From contig NZ_CP020028.1 in assembly GCF_002240415.1 (NCBI RefSeq), positions 2,505,501-2,569,500 of the forward strand: DNA of 64,000 nt. Direction: 5' to 3'. The notes beneath the pieces were generated by a model, which saw only the letters and a list, made by a program, of their open reading frames with translations, made no database searches and was not told the DNA's origin. Origin of the DNA: Paenibacillus kribbensis. Its GTDB lineage: Bacteria > Bacillota > Bacilli > Paenibacillales > Paenibacillaceae. The translations under genes and the position numbers were made by a program. Each line of letters starts with the position of its first letter. Positions within the stretch are counted from its first letter, which is position 1. Shown here piece after piece: positions 18,191-27,776 of the stretch.

Positions 18191-18217
18191 AAAGCCGGGA
18201 ACTTTTCGTCCCGGCTT
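18191..18217 (-). terminator. Terminator of the NlpC/P60 gene, possibly bidirectional
   Basis: AAGCCGGGA (18192-18200) pairs with TCCCGGCTT (18209-18217). On the minus strand it is followed by TTTTTTAT, a good T tract for the peptidase gene. On the plus strand the trailing T run is weaker, but it may also end the regulator transcript. Confidence 0.8.
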
Positions 18218-18240
18218 GCATATTTTAAACGAGTTTGATA

Positions 18241-18741
18241 CTACAGCACGCGACGTGCTTTGATGTATGTTCTTTTCCAGTTGCCAGAGTTCAGATCGGA
18301 GATGGTAACACCAGGTCCACCGTAAGTGTGCAGAATCTTACCGCCGCCCATATAGACTGCTACGTGGGTAATGTTGCTGCCTGTAGCACGACTTCCACTT
18401 GAGAAGAAGACCAAATCCCCTTTTTTCAAATTGGACTTGGATACAGCACGTCCGACTTTAGATTGCTGCACAGAAGTGCGCGGCAAATCCACTCCGTACT
18501 TTTTGAAAATATGTTTCATAAAAGATGAGCAGTCAAAATAGTTAGTGGTGCTTGTAGAAGCTCCGAACTTATAAGGAGTTCCCATATATTTTTCACCATA
18601 GTTAATTATTTTTTGGCCTGTCGAAGTCGTAGCAGTGGCAGCTTGTGCCATATTTGTTCCCTCAATGGCAAAAGTTCCAAAACCGATCGTAGCTGCGACT
18701 CCCGTGATAATTACCTTTTTTATGATTTTATGCATGTTCAT
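18241..18741 (-). CDS. Secreted NlpC/P60 peptidoglycan endopeptidase
   Basis: 166 residues from the ATG at 18741, nine bases after GGAGGT. A longer frame begins at 18774 but lacks a ribosome site. A signal peptide (HKIIKKVIITGVAATIGFG, with AQAATA near residue 35) is followed directly by one NlpC/P60 domain. The catalytic Cys is in YFDCSSFMK, the His in NITHVAVYMGGG, and the third polar residue is probably His in ILHTYGG. Family members cut the gamma-D-Glu to diamino-acid bond in wall peptides. There is no SH3 or LysM targeting domain, so it is a minimal enzyme. The ~280-bp upstream region has no recognisable riboswitch. Confidence 0.9.
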   Translation of the reverse strand: MNMHKIIKKVIITGVAATIGFGTFAIEGTNMAQAATATTSTGQKIINYGEKYMGTPYKFGASTSTTNYFDCSSFMKHIFKKYGVDLPRTSVQQSKVGRAVSKSNLKKGDLVFFSSGSRATGSNITHVAVYMGGGKILHTYGGPGVTISDLNSGNWKRTYIKARRVL

Positions 18742-19021
18742 GATGTAAGTACCTCCAAAAAATGATTTCTGCAATATTTTGCTGAGTTGCTAACTTACTG
18801 ACAGCGTTGAGTATAACAGCTTTGGAGCCGCCTAATAGTTGGAAAATCACGCCCAAATGCTTGAGGGACAAGGCTTGCATAGCAATTATTAAAAAACGAT
18901 TAAAAATTACAATTTGTAAAAAATAAAAGCGTTTTACGAATTCTGAAAATCGAAAAAATGCTTGTAATCAAGGGTTTTGAGCATTAAAACAACTTTTTTA
19001 AAGGTTACAATAATGTCATAA

Positions 19022-19663
19022 CTAATCTTTGCTCTGAATAACAAGTAGTAGTCCGCTTTCGATGGAAATCGTACCTTTTGAAGCGGTTAGCTTATTGCTG
19101 ACAGCACGTGATTGTCCCATCTTGAGCGTGGCATTATGCAATGGGTACATAAATCCTTCCAGATTTATCCCTGTTACTTCGGCAGTCATAGGAAGCAGCG
19201 ATGTATATGTATAACCCATAGGCTTGATCTCCAGCGTAGACCCAGTGAGCTCAATATAATTATGTGCGTCCATAATTGCGCAGTTGATATGATGCTGCAT
19301 CGCGCGTACCAATATTTGAACATTAGCCAGTGTGTGGTCCATTCTGGTGCCGGTCACGCCGAGCATTAGCACATGATCTGCCTGTTCGTCTATAGCGATC
19401 TCCAGGGCAAGCTCTGTATCTGTCAGATCCTTTAGCACTGGATCACACGCAAGCATACGTTTACTTGCTGATTCAACCCGTTCTTTTTCCTGTGGTGTTA
19501 TCGAATCAAAATCACCTACAGATATATGTGGTGTAATGCCATGTTCAATCAGAAAAAGAGCACCCTTATCCGCACCTATAATAAAATCTTCAGGTTGTAT
19601 TTGTTGTAAATCTACTTCGCTTAGACGACCGCCGGAAAATACAATGGCGCGCTTCTTCGTCAT
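19022..19663 (-). CDS. thiN: Thiamine pyrophosphokinase ThiN
   Basis: 213 residues from the ATG at 19663; an ATG three codons earlier lies almost on top of the AGAAAGG ribosome site and is less likely. It converts thiamine to TPP. Motifs are GADKGALFLIEHG, VGDFDSITP and DLTDTELALE (metal and pyrophosphate binding), then GVTGTRMDHTLANV, in the order of the ThiN/YloS family. It is separated from the TPP operon by two genes and reads the other way, with no TPP switch of its own, so salvage and synthesis appear independently controlled. Confidence 0.92.
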   Translation of the reverse strand: MTKKRAIVFSGGRLSEVDLQQIQPEDFIIGADKGALFLIEHGITPHISVGDFDSITPQEKERVESASKRMLACDPVLKDLTDTELALEIAIDEQADHVLMLGVTGTRMDHTLANVQILVRAMQHHINCAIMDAHNYIELTGSTLEIKPMGYTYTSLLPMTAEVTGINLEGFMYPLHNATLKMGQSRAVSNKLTASKGTISIESGLLLVIQSKD

Positions 19664-19738
19664 ATCCAACATCCTTTCTTTCTGTCATACGCTCTATTTT
19701 GTACCATCAGCTTTTAAGTATAACGTGTTAAATATGGC

Positions 19739-19768
19739 TTGCACAATTTTGGAGGACACAGCTACAAT
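19739..19768 (+). promoter_or_regulatory. Putative sigma-A promoter for the tyrosine phosphatase
   Basis: TTGCAC (19739-19744) and TACAAT (19763-19768), 18 bases apart, 44 bases before the phosphatase start. Sequence match only. Confidence 0.5.
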
Positions 19769-19811
19769 AAAACAGAAAAAAGTAATGTACGTGCATAGGA
19801 AGGAGAACAAC

Positions 19812-20276
19812 ATGATTAATGTTTTATTTGTGTGTCTGGGCAATATCTGCCGTTCCCCTATGGGAGAAGCGGTACTAAGACACAAGGTGCAGGAACGGGG
19901 ACTAAGCACGCAAATTCAGGCAGATTCGGCTGGAACAGGCGACTGGCATATTGGGAATCCCCCGCATAAGGGAACGCTAAAGCAGCTCAAGCTGCACGGG
20001 ATTAGCGAGCAGGGCTTAAAGGCGCGGCAAATAGAGGCCCGTGATTTTGAAGCGTTTGATTATATTGTGTGCATGGATGATTCCAATGAACGAAATATGC
20101 GTAAGCTTGCAGGTGGGGCGGACGCTGACATTCTAAAATTCATGGACCTGCTTCCCAAAGAACAGCTAAGAGAAGTGCCTGACCCGTATTTCACCGGAAA
20201 TTTCGAAGAAACCTATCGACTAATGGATGCGGGGTGCGAGGCCTTGCTGGACAAAATCATAGAAGAAAAGCTATAA
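19812..20276 (+). CDS. Low-molecular-weight protein tyrosine phosphatase (YfkJ-like)
   Basis: 154 residues from ATG 19812 with AAGGAGAA upstream; the much longer open frame to 19536 runs antisense to thiN and is ignored. The N-terminus VLFVCLGNICRSPMGEAV carries the CX5R phosphate loop with nucleophile Cys8. PDPYFTGNFEETYRL supplies the general-acid Asp. The pattern WHIGNPPHKGT and DPYFTGNFEE matches B. subtilis YfkJ rather than the arginine phosphatase YwlE, as far as I can recall the families. Monocistronic, with its own promoter and terminator. Confidence 0.88.
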   Translation: MINVLFVCLGNICRSPMGEAVLRHKVQERGLSTQIQADSAGTGDWHIGNPPHKGTLKQLKLHGISEQGLKARQIEARDFEAFDYIVCMDDSNERNMRKLAGGADADILKFMDLLPKEQLREVPDPYFTGNFEETYRLMDAGCEALLDKIIEEKL

Positions 20277-20291
20277 TGTGAACGACAGAAG

Positions 20292-20313
20292 ACGGCAATG
20301 TTTGCCGTTTTTC
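20292..20313 (+). terminator. Intrinsic terminator of the phosphatase gene
   Basis: ACGGCAA (20292-20298), loop TGT, TTGCCGT (20302-20308), then TTTTT. Sixteen bases after the stop codon. Confidence 0.75.
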
Positions 20314-20428
20314 CTTATATAATTTTGAAAGCGTAATCATTTTATGAAAAAGAGGAAAGAGCATGACGATCTGATCTGGTCGATCAATGCCCAATCCTCA
20401 ACGATTGTTTAGTTTGGAAAAAGTACAC

Positions 20429-21163
20429 TTAGGCGCGATCCAAAAAGTACATGAGTGCGTCAGGCAGCTCGTTTTGCCAAAAGCCCCACAAATGTTTGCC
20501 ATCCTTTTCACGATAGGAAACCTCGGCGTTGCGTTCGCGCAGCAAATCTGCGCATTGACGATTAAGCTCTACAAAGTTATGAATGCCGGTATCGCTCTTA
20601 AATGCATCCTCCTGAAGGCCGACTATCATCCACACCCGCAGCCGGGACAGATCCTTCTCACGGGCGATGATTTCCTGCGAAGCCTCAAAGTAAGCGCCAG
20701 ACAAGCTGATAATGCGGTTGAACAGTTGTGGATACAACAAGGCCAAATGCAGAGAAACACTGCCTCCGAGTGAGTCCCCTGCCAAAATGCGGGACGATGC
20801 ATCACTTCTTATAGGATACTTTTGTTCTACATAGGGAATAATCTCTTCTGCAAAACAGGTGGTATACGCCTTAAAACGATCGCCAAAGGGAGCGTATTCC
20901 TGGGTTCTGATTTTGGTGTTCACTTCGACGCCGACAATGATGAAGGGCTCGACGCCTTCATCCAGGATGAGGCGGTTGGCATGAGTTGCAATGCGGCCAA
21001 AATTGAAAAATTCCTCTCCATCCTGACAGTATACGACCGGGTAGCTCAATATTTCATTATAGCCGGGAGGCAAGTAAATGCGGAGTGTTCTGGTTTCGCC
21101 AAGAAGGCGGCTTTCTACTTTGTCTTTAAGGATAGTTCGTTTTAAATACCGGGAATCCGTCAT
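20429..21163 (-). CDS. Alpha/beta-hydrolase esterase (Fes/BesA/YbbA-like)
   Basis: 244 residues, start at 21163 with AAAGGTGA upstream. Esterase-D-like alpha/beta hydrolase: LRIYLPPGYNE, VVYCQDGEEFF, nucleophile elbow AGDSLGGSVSLHLALL (Ser of GDSLGG), and C-terminal DGKHLWGFWQNELPDAL with the catalytic His. Bacterial relatives include siderophore trilactone hydrolases such as Fes and BesA, and general carboxylesterases. There is no siderophore gene beside it, so the substrate is not assignable. It is convergent with the phosphatase gene. Confidence 0.8.
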   Translation of the reverse strand: MTDSRYLKRTILKDKVESRLLGETRTLRIYLPPGYNEILSYPVVYCQDGEEFFNFGRIATHANRLILDEGVEPFIIVGVEVNTKIRTQEYAPFGDRFKAYTTCFAEEIIPYVEQKYPIRSDASSRILAGDSLGGSVSLHLALLYPQLFNRIISLSGAYFEASQEIIAREKDLSRLRVWMIVGLQEDAFKSDTGIHNFVELNRQCADLLRERNAEVSYREKDGKHLWGFWQNELPDALMYFLDRA

Positions 21164-21235
21164 TTTTCGTCACCTTTCTTGGTGTATTATTTTGCATTCG
21201 GGATCACAATAAGTTAAGATTACCCTGATTGCAAT

Positions 21236-21292
21236 AGATGCTTAAAAAAGATGCTTAAAAAATGCTTAAAAGATGCTTAAAAGATGATTTAA
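21236..21292 (+). repeat. Short tandem repeats upstream of pdhA
   Basis: Four consecutive variants of AGATGCTTAAAA (near 21236, 21249, 21261 and 21271) and a fifth degenerate copy (AGATGATTTAAA) at 21283, spaced 10-13 bases. They lie ~90 bases upstream of the pdhA promoter. Possible multi-site operator or slippage-prone tract. Confidence 0.6.
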
Positions 21293-21382
21293 ATTCCAAT
21301 CATGTACTAATCTGTTGTAGTAATATTGGTATCCTGTTACATACACAAAAATGCGGTGAACTCAAAAAAAATAACTAAATCT

Positions 21383-21412
21383 TTGACGCCAGCAATATAA
21401 CAGGTGTATAAT
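21383..21412 (+). promoter_or_regulatory. Putative sigma-A promoter of the pdh operon
   Basis: TTGACG (21383-21388) and TATAAT (21407-21412), 18-base spacer, 54 bases before the pdhA start. Strong consensus match. Confidence 0.7.
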
Positions 21413-21465
21413 AATCCTATAACAGCGGAACTTGATATTCAAATTTTTTTGTTGAGGTGAAGAAA

Positions 21466-22533
21466 ATGAGCAAGGTTCCTTATGAAGTGTACACAGAGGA
21501 AGTTGAGGCTCTGTCCGTGCTTTCTCCGGATGGTGAAATTATCAATAAAGATAAATTGCCTAAACTTACAGATGATCAATTGAAAGAAATTATGTATCGT
21601 ATGGTATTTACACGTACTTGGGATGACCGTGCTGTTAACTTGGGCCGTCAAGGACGTCTCGGCTTCTACGCTCCGGTATCCGGACAAGAAGCAACCATGG
21701 TTGGTAGTGAATTTGCGCTCCAAAAAGAAGATTTTATTGCTCCAGGCTACCGCGATATTCCGCAACTCGTTTGGCATGGCCTGCCTTTATACCAAGCTTT
21801 CTTGTATTCCCGTGGTCATCAACACGGCGGTCAAATACCGGACGGTGTTAACGTATTGATGCCGCAAATCATCATCGGCGCGCAAATTCTGCACGCTATG
21901 GGTATTGCAATGGGCTACAAACTGAAAAAACAAAAACAAGTCGTCATTACATATACAGGTGACGGCGGTTCTTCCGAAGGTGACTTCTACGAAGGTCTGA
22001 ACTATGCTGGTGTATACAAGTTGCCAGTTATTTTCTTTGTGCAAAATAATGGTTACGCCATCACAACTCCATTTGCGAAGCAAACCGCTGCTCTTTCAAT
22101 CGCTCACAAAGCAGTTGCTGCTGGTATTAAAGGCGTGAAAATTGACGGTATGGACGTGCTTGCAGTAATCAAGGCTGTTCAGGAAGCTGCAGAACGTGGT
22201 CGCAATGGCGAAGGTGCTACACTGATTGAAGCGGTAACATACCGTTTCCGTCCGCACTCCCTTTCTGACGATGCAACGAAATATCGTACCAAAGAAGAAG
22301 AAGGCGAATGGAACGAAAAAGATCCAATTGCCCGCTTTGCGAAATATCTTGAGAAAAAAGGTCTGTGGACTGAAGAAGATACAGCTCGCGTAAAAGAAGA
22401 AGCTAAAGCGAAAGTGAACGAAGAGATCAAAAAAGCCGAGAAAACAGAAAAAATGACCATTCCTGGCCTGATCGACAGCATGTTCGAAAAAACGCCTAAG
22501 CATCTGGAAGAACAAAAAGCTGATTTTAAATAA
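21466..22533 (+). CDS. pdhA: Pyruvate dehydrogenase E1 component, alpha subunit
   Basis: 355 residues from ATG 21466 with GAGGTGA upstream (GTG 21457 lies inside the SD). It is the thiamine-pyrophosphate-dependent subunit that decarboxylates pyruvate. The TPP/Mg motif is GDGGSSEGDFYEGLNYA, with YAITTPF and the phosphorylation-loop-like RFRPHSLSDDATKYR of the E1-alpha family. FYAPVSGQEA is the usual N-terminal signature. The C-terminal ~60 residues are very rich in Lys/Glu. First gene of the pdh operon, with a candidate hairpin before pdhB. Confidence 0.96.
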   Translation: MSKVPYEVYTEEVEALSVLSPDGEIINKDKLPKLTDDQLKEIMYRMVFTRTWDDRAVNLGRQGRLGFYAPVSGQEATMVGSEFALQKEDFIAPGYRDIPQLVWHGLPLYQAFLYSRGHQHGGQIPDGVNVLMPQIIIGAQILHAMGIAMGYKLKKQKQVVITYTGDGGSSEGDFYEGLNYAGVYKLPVIFFVQNNGYAITTPFAKQTAALSIAHKAVAAGIKGVKIDGMDVLAVIKAVQEAAERGRNGEGATLIEAVTYRFRPHSLSDDATKYRTKEEEGEWNEKDPIARFAKYLEKKGLWTEEDTARVKEEAKAKVNEEIKKAEKTEKMTIPGLIDSMFEKTPKHLEEQKADFK

Positions 22534-22546
22534 TTGAGTACGAAAG

Positions 22547-22580
22547 AGACCGGGCGGTATCCCGATCCGGTCTGTTTTTC
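22547..22580 (+). terminator. Hairpin between pdhA and pdhB, candidate partial terminator
   Basis: AGACCGG (22547-22553) pairs with CCGGTCT (22567-22573), followed by GTTTTTC. It is inside the operon, 14 bases after pdhA, so it may act as an attenuator or processing site that lowers downstream expression rather than a full stop. Confidence 0.6.
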
Positions 22581-22632
22581 AATTGGACCTGAACTGAAAC
22601 TGATCTGTAATGTTTAAGGAGGAAATGAAGCA

Positions 22633-23613
22633 ATGGCACAAATGAACATGAAAGAAGCTATTCGTGACGCACTGCGCGTAGAGTTGAAACGCGACCCTAA
22701 CGTCCTGCTTTTCGGTGAAGACGTAGGTCATGTAGGCGGCGTTTTCCGTGCAACGGAAGGTTTGCAAAAAGAGTTTGGCGAAGAGCGTGTATTCGATACT
22801 CCGCTGGCGGAATCCGCAATCGGGGGTCTTGCTGTCGGTCTGGGTATCCAAGGCTTCCGCCCTGTAGCTGAAATCCAGTTCGTAGGCTTTATTTTTGAAG
22901 CACTCGACCAAATGGCAATTCAGGCATCCCGTATGCGTTACCGTTCCGGTGGACGTTATAATTCTCCAATCGTATTCCGTACACCATTTGGTGGCGGTGT
23001 TAAGGCAGCCGAGCTGCATACCGATTCCCTGGAAGGTCTTTTGACTCAAACACCTGGTATCAAGGTTGTTGTTCCTTCCAATCCTTATGATGCAAAAGGT
23101 CTTATGATCGCGTCTATCCGCGATAACGATCCAGTATTTTTCATGGAGCATTTGAACTTGTACCATGCGTTCCGCGCTGAAGTTCCTGAGAATGATTACG
23201 TTGTTGAGCTGGGCAAAGCCAACGTGGTTCGTGAAGGCTCCGATGTGACGATCATTACTTACGGTATGATGGTACACACTTCGATTAAAGCTGCTGATGA
23301 GCTGGAAAAAACAAAAGGCATCAAGGTGGAAATCATTGACTTGCGTACGATTAGCCCGATTGACATTGATACCATCGTTGCTTCTATTCAAAAAACCAAT
23401 CGTGCTATCGTTGTTCAGGAAGCGCAAAAGAGCGCCGGCGTAGCTGCTGAAGTGATTGCACAAATTAACGAAAAAGCAATTCTGCATCTGGAAGCACCAG
23501 TTCTGCGTGTAGCTGGTCCAGATACCGTTTATCCTTTTGCTCAAATTGAAGATACTTGGTTGCCAACGCCAACACGTATCATTGATGCGGTTAATAAAGT
23601 ATTGGAATTTTAA
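22633..23613 (+). CDS. pdhB: Pyruvate dehydrogenase E1 component, beta subunit
   Basis: 326 residues, ATG 22633 after AAGGAGG. Transketolase-like pyrimidine-binding domain: [53 protein letters not shown], then a C-terminal transketolase domain with [15 protein letters not shown] and [13 protein letters not shown]. It pairs with PdhA to form the E1 heterotetramer. Complete length and normal motifs. Confidence 0.96.
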   Translation: MAQMNMKEAIRDALRVELKRDPNVLLFGEDVGHVGGVFRATEGLQKEFGEERVFDTPLAESAIGGLAVGLGIQGFRPVAEIQFVGFIFEALDQMAIQASRMRYRSGGRYNSPIVFRTPFGGGVKAAELHTDSLEGLLTQTPGIKVVVPSNPYDAKGLMIASIRDNDPVFFMEHLNLYHAFRAEVPENDYVVELGKANVVREGSDVTIITYGMMVHTSIKAADELEKTKGIKVEIIDLRTISPIDIDTIVASIQKTNRAIVVQEAQKSAGVAAEVIAQINEKAILHLEAPVLRVAGPDTVYPFAQIEDTWLPTPTRIIDAVNKVLEF

Positions 23614-23647
23614 TTAAAGCACACCGTAAATTTGGGAGGTTTTAAAC

Positions 23648-25270
23648 GTGGCAAAATTTGAATATAAATTTCCGGAGCTGGGTGAAGGTCTTCATGAAGG
23701 CGAAATCATCAAGATGCACATCAAGCCCGGCGATAAAGTAACTGATGAAGATATCATCATGGAAGTACAGAACGACAAGGCTGTAGTTGAAGTTCCATGT
23801 CCGGTCAATGGTACGGTTCAAGAAGTATTTGCCAAAGACGGTGACATCTTCAACGTAGGCCAAGTTGTAGCTGTCATTGATGCAGAAGGTGAACTTCCTG
23901 AACAAGAAGATGCACCGGAAGCACCAGCTGCTGCTAGCCCTGAGCCAAGTGCTGCTGCACCTGCACAAGGAGGAGCTGCAGGCGCAGCTAGATTTGAATA
24001 TAAATTCCCAGAGCTGGGTGAAGGTCTTCACGAAGGCGAAATCATCAAGATGCACATCAAGCCCGGCGATAAAGTAACGGATGAAGATATCATCATGGAA
24101 GTACAAAACGACAAGGCAGTGGTTGAAGTTCCTTGCCCAGTCAATGGTACAGTTCAAGAAGTATTCGCCAAAGACGGTGACATCTTCAAGGTAGGTCAAG
24201 TCGTGGCAGTTATTGCTGCAGAGGGTGAGCTTCCTGAACAAGAAGATGCACCAGTTGCTGCTAAGCAAGAACAGAATGCTACACAAGGTGGAACTGCCAC
24301 AAAACCGGCTGCAACTCCAGCTGCATCGAACAAAGATGTGTTGGCTACACCTAGTGTGCGCAAATTTGCTCGTGAGCAAGGTGTAAACATCGCTCAAGTG
24401 AGTGGCTCCGGCAAAAATGGTAAAATCACTAAAGAAGATGTAGAAGCTTTCAAAAATGGTGGAGGCCAAGCGGCTGCACCGGCAGTGAAAGAAGCTGCAA
24501 AAGCACAAGAGCCAGCTAAAAAAGAAGCGAAAGCTGCAGCGCCATCCGCACCAGCAGCAGATCCGCGTGCTGAGGAAGAGCGTGTACCATTTAAAGGTAT
24601 CCGCAAAGCTATTTCCAATGCCATGGTTAAATCGGCTTACACGGCTCCACACGTTACGATTATGGACGAAGTGGATGTAACCGAACTGGTTGCTTTCCGT
24701 ACTCGTATGAAACCAATTGCTGAGAAGAAAGGCACAAAAGTAACATACCTGCCATTCATCGTTAAAGCTCTGGTTGCTGCTTCCCGTCAATTCCCGGCTC
24801 TGAATGCCTCGATCGACGAAGAAGCGAACGAAATCGTCTACAAAAAATACTACAACATCGGTATCGCTACAGATACAGACAACGGCTTGATCGTTCCTGT
24901 TATCAAAGATGCTGATCGTAAGAGTATCTGGATGATCGCTGATTCCATTCGTGATCTGGCTGTACGCGGTCGTGATGGGAAATTGGCTGCCAACGAAATG
25001 AGAGGAAGCACAATTTCCATCACTAACATCGGTTCTGCAGGCGGTATGTTCTTTACGCCAATCATCAACTTCCCTGAAGTTGCGATTTTGGGAACTGGTC
25101 GTATCAGCGAAAAAGCAGTTGTGAAAAACGGTGAAATTGTTGCTGCTCCAGTAATGGCTCTTTCTCTCAGCTTTGACCATCGTATTATTGACGGTGCAAC
25201 TGCTCAAAACTTCATGAACTATATCAAACAGCTGCTCGCTAACCCTGAGTTGCTTGTTATGGAGGTGTAA
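23648..25270 (+). CDS. pdhC: Dihydrolipoamide acetyltransferase (E2) with two lipoyl domains
   Basis: 540 residues, GTG start at 23648 after GGGAGGT. Domains are: lipoyl 1 (residues ~3-78), an Ala/Pro linker, lipoyl 2 (~115-190), a second linker, a peripheral-subunit-binding domain (~235-270, [16 protein letters not shown]), an Ala/Lys linker and the catalytic acetyltransferase core (~310-540) with SFDHRIIDG. Each lipoyl domain has the attachment Lys in [10 protein letters not shown]. The two lipoyl domains differ at only a few residues and are almost identical in DNA, pointing to a recent tandem duplication; B. subtilis PdhC has one. It forms the core of the complex. Confidence 0.96.
   Translation: MAKFEYKFPELGEGLHEGEIIKMHIKPGDKVTDEDIIMEVQNDKAVVEVPCPVNGTVQEVFAKDGDIFNVGQVVAVIDAEGELPEQEDAPEAPAAASPEPSAAAPAQGGAAGAARFEYKFPELGEGLHEGEIIKMHIKPGDKVTDEDIIMEVQNDKAVVEVPCPVNGTVQEVFAKDGDIFKVGQVVAVIAAEGELPEQEDAPVAAKQEQNATQGGTATKPAATPAASNKDVLATPSVRKFAREQGVNIAQVSGSGKNGKITKEDVEAFKNGGGQAAAPAVKEAAKAQEPAKKEAKAAAPSAPAADPRAEEERVPFKGIRKAISNAMVKSAYTAPHVTIMDEVDVTELVAFRTRMKPIAEKKGTKVTYLPFIVKALVAASRQFPALNASIDEEANEIVYKKYYNIGIATDTDNGLIVPVIKDADRKSIWMIADSIRDLAVRGRDGKLAANEMRGSTISITNIGSAGGMFFTPIINFPEVAILGTGRISEKAVVKNGEIVAAPVMALSLSFDHRIIDGATAQNFMNYIKQLLANPELLVMEV
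23657..23916 (+). repeat. Lipoyl-domain direct repeat, copy 1
   Basis: About 260 bp within pdhC that recur, nearly base for base, at 23993-24252 (offset 336 bp, 112 codons). They encode the first lipoyl domain. Confidence 0.9.
23993..24252 (+). repeat. Lipoyl-domain direct repeat, copy 2
   Basis: Second copy of the pdhC lipoyl-domain repeat. Differences from copy 1 are mostly synonymous; visible coding changes include Asn to Lys in DGDIFNV/DGDIFKV and Asp to Ala in VIDAEGE/VIAAEGE. Confidence 0.9.
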
Positions 25271-25273
25271 TCA

Positions 25274-26695
25274 ATGGTAGTAGGAGACGCTTCTCTGGAT
25301 ATTGACACATTGGTTATCGGTGCGGGTCCTGGCGGCTATGTAGCTGCCATCCGTGCCGCACAATTGGGACAAAGCGTATTGATCGTTGACAAATCTGAGC
25401 TGGGCGGTGTCTGTCTGAACCGTGGATGTATTCCATCCAAAGCTTTGATCTCTGCAGCTCACCAATACGAAGCAGCTAAACATGGCGAGTCTTTCGGTAT
25501 TACGGCTGAGAATGTAAAAGTAGACTTCGCTAAAACACAAGAATTCAAAAACGGTGTTGTTAAAAAAATGACAGGCGGCGTAAGCGGCTTGCTCAAAGGC
25601 AACAAAGTTGAAGTTTTCAATGGTGAGTGCATGTTCATCAACGAAAACGAAGCACGTGTATTCAATGAACATGAATCACCACGCTACCGTTTTAAAAATG
25701 CCATTATCGCAACAGGTTCCCGTCCAATTGAACTGAAGCCATTCCCATTTGGCGGACGCATTCTGTCTTCTACTGAAGCATTGAACCTGCCTGAAATTCC
25801 GAAAAGCCTGATCGTGATCGGCGGCGGATACATTGGTGCAGAGCTTGGACAAATGTACTCCAAATTCGGTTCCAAAGTTACCATCATTGAAGGTATGGAT
25901 ACTGTTCTTCCTGGCTTTGACAAAGATATGACTTCCATCGTTGCTAAGAGCATGAAGAAAACAGGCATTGAAATTTTCACTGGTGCTAAAGCGGAAAGTG
26001 CGGAACAAACAGATAAAGACGTAACCGTGAAATTCTCCGTTAACGGCGAAAGCAAAGAAGTAACTGCTGATTACCTGCTTGTAACCGTTGGACGTCGTCC
26101 AAACACAGACGGCGAACTGGGTCTGGATCTGATCGGTGTAGAACTGGATGAGCGCGGAATGGTGAAAGTTGACCATCAAGGACGCACCAGCATTCCTCAT
26201 ATCTTTGCCATCGGCGATATCGTTGCTGGTCTTGCTCTGGCTCACAAAGCTTCTTATGAAGGTAAAGTGGCTGCTGAAGCGATCGCAGGCGAGCCGTCCG
26301 TAGTAGACTACAAATGTATGCCGGCTGTCGTTTTCACAGATCCAGAATGCTCCAGCGTAGGCTACACAGAGGCACAAGCCAAAGAAAAAGGCCACAATGT
26401 CAAAGTTGGCAAGTTCTCTTATGGAGCAAACGGCCGTGCCGTTTCCCTGAACGCTGCTGAAGGCTTTGTGAAAATCGTAGCTGACGCAGATACCGGTCTG
26501 GTACTGGGTACGCAAATCGTAGGTCTGGAAGCTTCCAACCTGATTGCTGAGTTGGGTCTGGCGATTGAAATGGGTGCTACACTCGAAGACATCTCCCTGA
26601 CTATTCACGCTCACCCTACATTGGGCGAAATCGTTATGGAGGCAGCTGAAGTCGTGCTGGGTCATCCGATCCACGCATTGGCACCACGTCGCTAA
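25274..26695 (+). CDS. pdhD: Dihydrolipoamide dehydrogenase (E3)
   Basis: 473 residues, ATG 25274 three bases after pdhC, with GGAGGTG upstream. Flavoprotein disulfide reductase: FAD motif [19 protein letters not shown], redox pair [18 protein letters not shown] motif [37 protein letters not shown], and the C-terminal dimer motif with catalytic His-Glu in [16 protein letters not shown]. It reoxidises the lipoyl groups of PdhC. Last gene of the operon; a terminator follows. Confidence 0.96.
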   Translation: MVVGDASLDIDTLVIGAGPGGYVAAIRAAQLGQSVLIVDKSELGGVCLNRGCIPSKALISAAHQYEAAKHGESFGITAENVKVDFAKTQEFKNGVVKKMTGGVSGLLKGNKVEVFNGECMFINENEARVFNEHESPRYRFKNAIIATGSRPIELKPFPFGGRILSSTEALNLPEIPKSLIVIGGGYIGAELGQMYSKFGSKVTIIEGMDTVLPGFDKDMTSIVAKSMKKTGIEIFTGAKAESAEQTDKDVTVKFSVNGESKEVTADYLLVTVGRRPNTDGELGLDLIGVELDERGMVKVDHQGRTSIPHIFAIGDIVAGLALAHKASYEGKVAAEAIAGEPSVVDYKCMPAVVFTDPECSSVGYTEAQAKEKGHNVKVGKFSYGANGRAVSLNAAEGFVKIVADADTGLVLGTQIVGLEASNLIAELGLAIEMGATLEDISLTIHAHPTLGEIVMEAAEVVLGHPIHALAPRR

Positions 26696-26738
26696 TTCCA
26701 TTTCATCATCTCGTTTTTGATTTTCATATATCTTCAAG

Positions 26739-26780
26739 AGAGGCAAGGAGCGCAATATCTGCGTTCTTCGCCTCTTTTTT
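26739..26780 (+). terminator. Intrinsic terminator of the pdh operon
   Basis: AGAGGC (26739-26744) with GCCTCT (26770-26775), inner GCGCA/TGCGT helix, then a T run. Confidence 0.85.
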
Positions 26781-26946
26781 CCATGTTTTAGGAATTTTCA
26801 GAACTACCATGAAAATTCAAACAGTACATGGTCAATGAAGTATCGTACATGATAAACTAAATATAGCTGTGGTGTAGAGCGAATTTTTTCAAGATTAGAT
26901 TCTAGGGCTGCTAGATCTTAATTCATGTTTAAAGGAGAGAAAAGAA

Positions 26947-27741
26947 GTGCGCAACTATTTGGAATTGCTGGAGGATATATTAGAGAATGGAGTAAAAAAA
27001 GAGGACCGCACAGGGACGGGAACACTATCTGTTTTCGGAAGACAGCTTCGCTTTGATCTGGCCAAGGGCTTTCCCCTGGTAACCACCAAAAGAGTACATT
27101 TAAAATCGGTTATCCACGAGCTGTTGTGGTTTTTGCGTGGGGATACCAATATTTCTTATCTCAAGGAAAACGGAGTTACCATTTGGGATGAATGGGCGGA
27201 TGAGCAGGGCAATCTGGGCCCCGTATACGGATCGCAATGGCGCTCGTGGGAAACGACAGACGGGCAACATATCGACCAGATTGCCAATGTCATTGAGTCG
27301 ATTAAAAACAATCCAGATTCACGCCGGCATATCGTCAGTGCCTGGAATGTGGCTCAAATCGAATCGATGAAGCTGCCGCCATGTCATTTTGTATTTCAGT
27401 TCTACGTAGCTGGAGGCAAGCTTTCCTGCATGCTGACCATGCGTTCAGTAGATACCTTTCTTGGGCTGCCGTTCAACATCGCAAGTTATGCATTGTTAAC
27501 GCATATGGTTGCACAGCAATGCAACTTGGAGCCGGGAGAATTTATTTGGTCAGGCGGTGATGTGCATATTTATTCAAATCATATGCAACAAGTGCATACC
27601 CAACTGGAACGTGAGCCTTATCCGCTGCCTCAGTTGAAAATTATGCGCAAACCGGATTCCATTTTTGATTATACTTACGAGGATTTTGTTTTTGAGAATT
27701 ACGAATACCACCCAAGGATCAAGGCGCCTGTCGCCATCTGA
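26947..27741 (+). CDS. thyA: Thymidylate synthase ThyA
   Basis: 264 residues from GTG 26947, eight bases after AGGAGA. It methylates dUMP to dTMP using methylene-tetrahydrofolate. Motifs are [32 protein letters not shown], the nucleophile Cys146 in [28 protein letters not shown], and [10 protein letters not shown]. Length and motifs are those of the E. coli-like ThyA. It is followed by dfrA, which regenerates the folate it consumes; the two are probably one operon. Confidence 0.97.
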   Translation: MRNYLELLEDILENGVKKEDRTGTGTLSVFGRQLRFDLAKGFPLVTTKRVHLKSVIHELLWFLRGDTNISYLKENGVTIWDEWADEQGNLGPVYGSQWRSWETTDGQHIDQIANVIESIKNNPDSRRHIVSAWNVAQIESMKLPPCHFVFQFYVAGGKLSCMLTMRSVDTFLGLPFNIASYALLTHMVAQQCNLEPGEFIWSGGDVHIYSNHMQQVHTQLEREPYPLPQLKIMRKPDSIFDYTYEDFVFENYEYHPRIKAPVAI

Positions 27742-27776
27742 TTAGAGGGGATTTGAAAGTAAAGGAGGTGGACAGC

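Noticed and set aside
18742..19021. Possible c-di-AMP riboswitch upstream of the NlpC/P60 gene on the minus strand
   Set aside because: Such switches often precede NlpC/P60 genes, but the GGGGTGAAT and CCGAATCCG blocks are absent here.
21236..21292. CRISPR array
   Set aside because: Repeats are only ~12 bases with no spacers and no cas genes.
23642..25207. 521-codon open frame antisense to pdhC, and a similar one antisense to pdhB
   Set aside because: Ser/Cys/Phe-rich shadow translations caused by codon bias in the highly expressed pdh genes; no ribosome site and no family.
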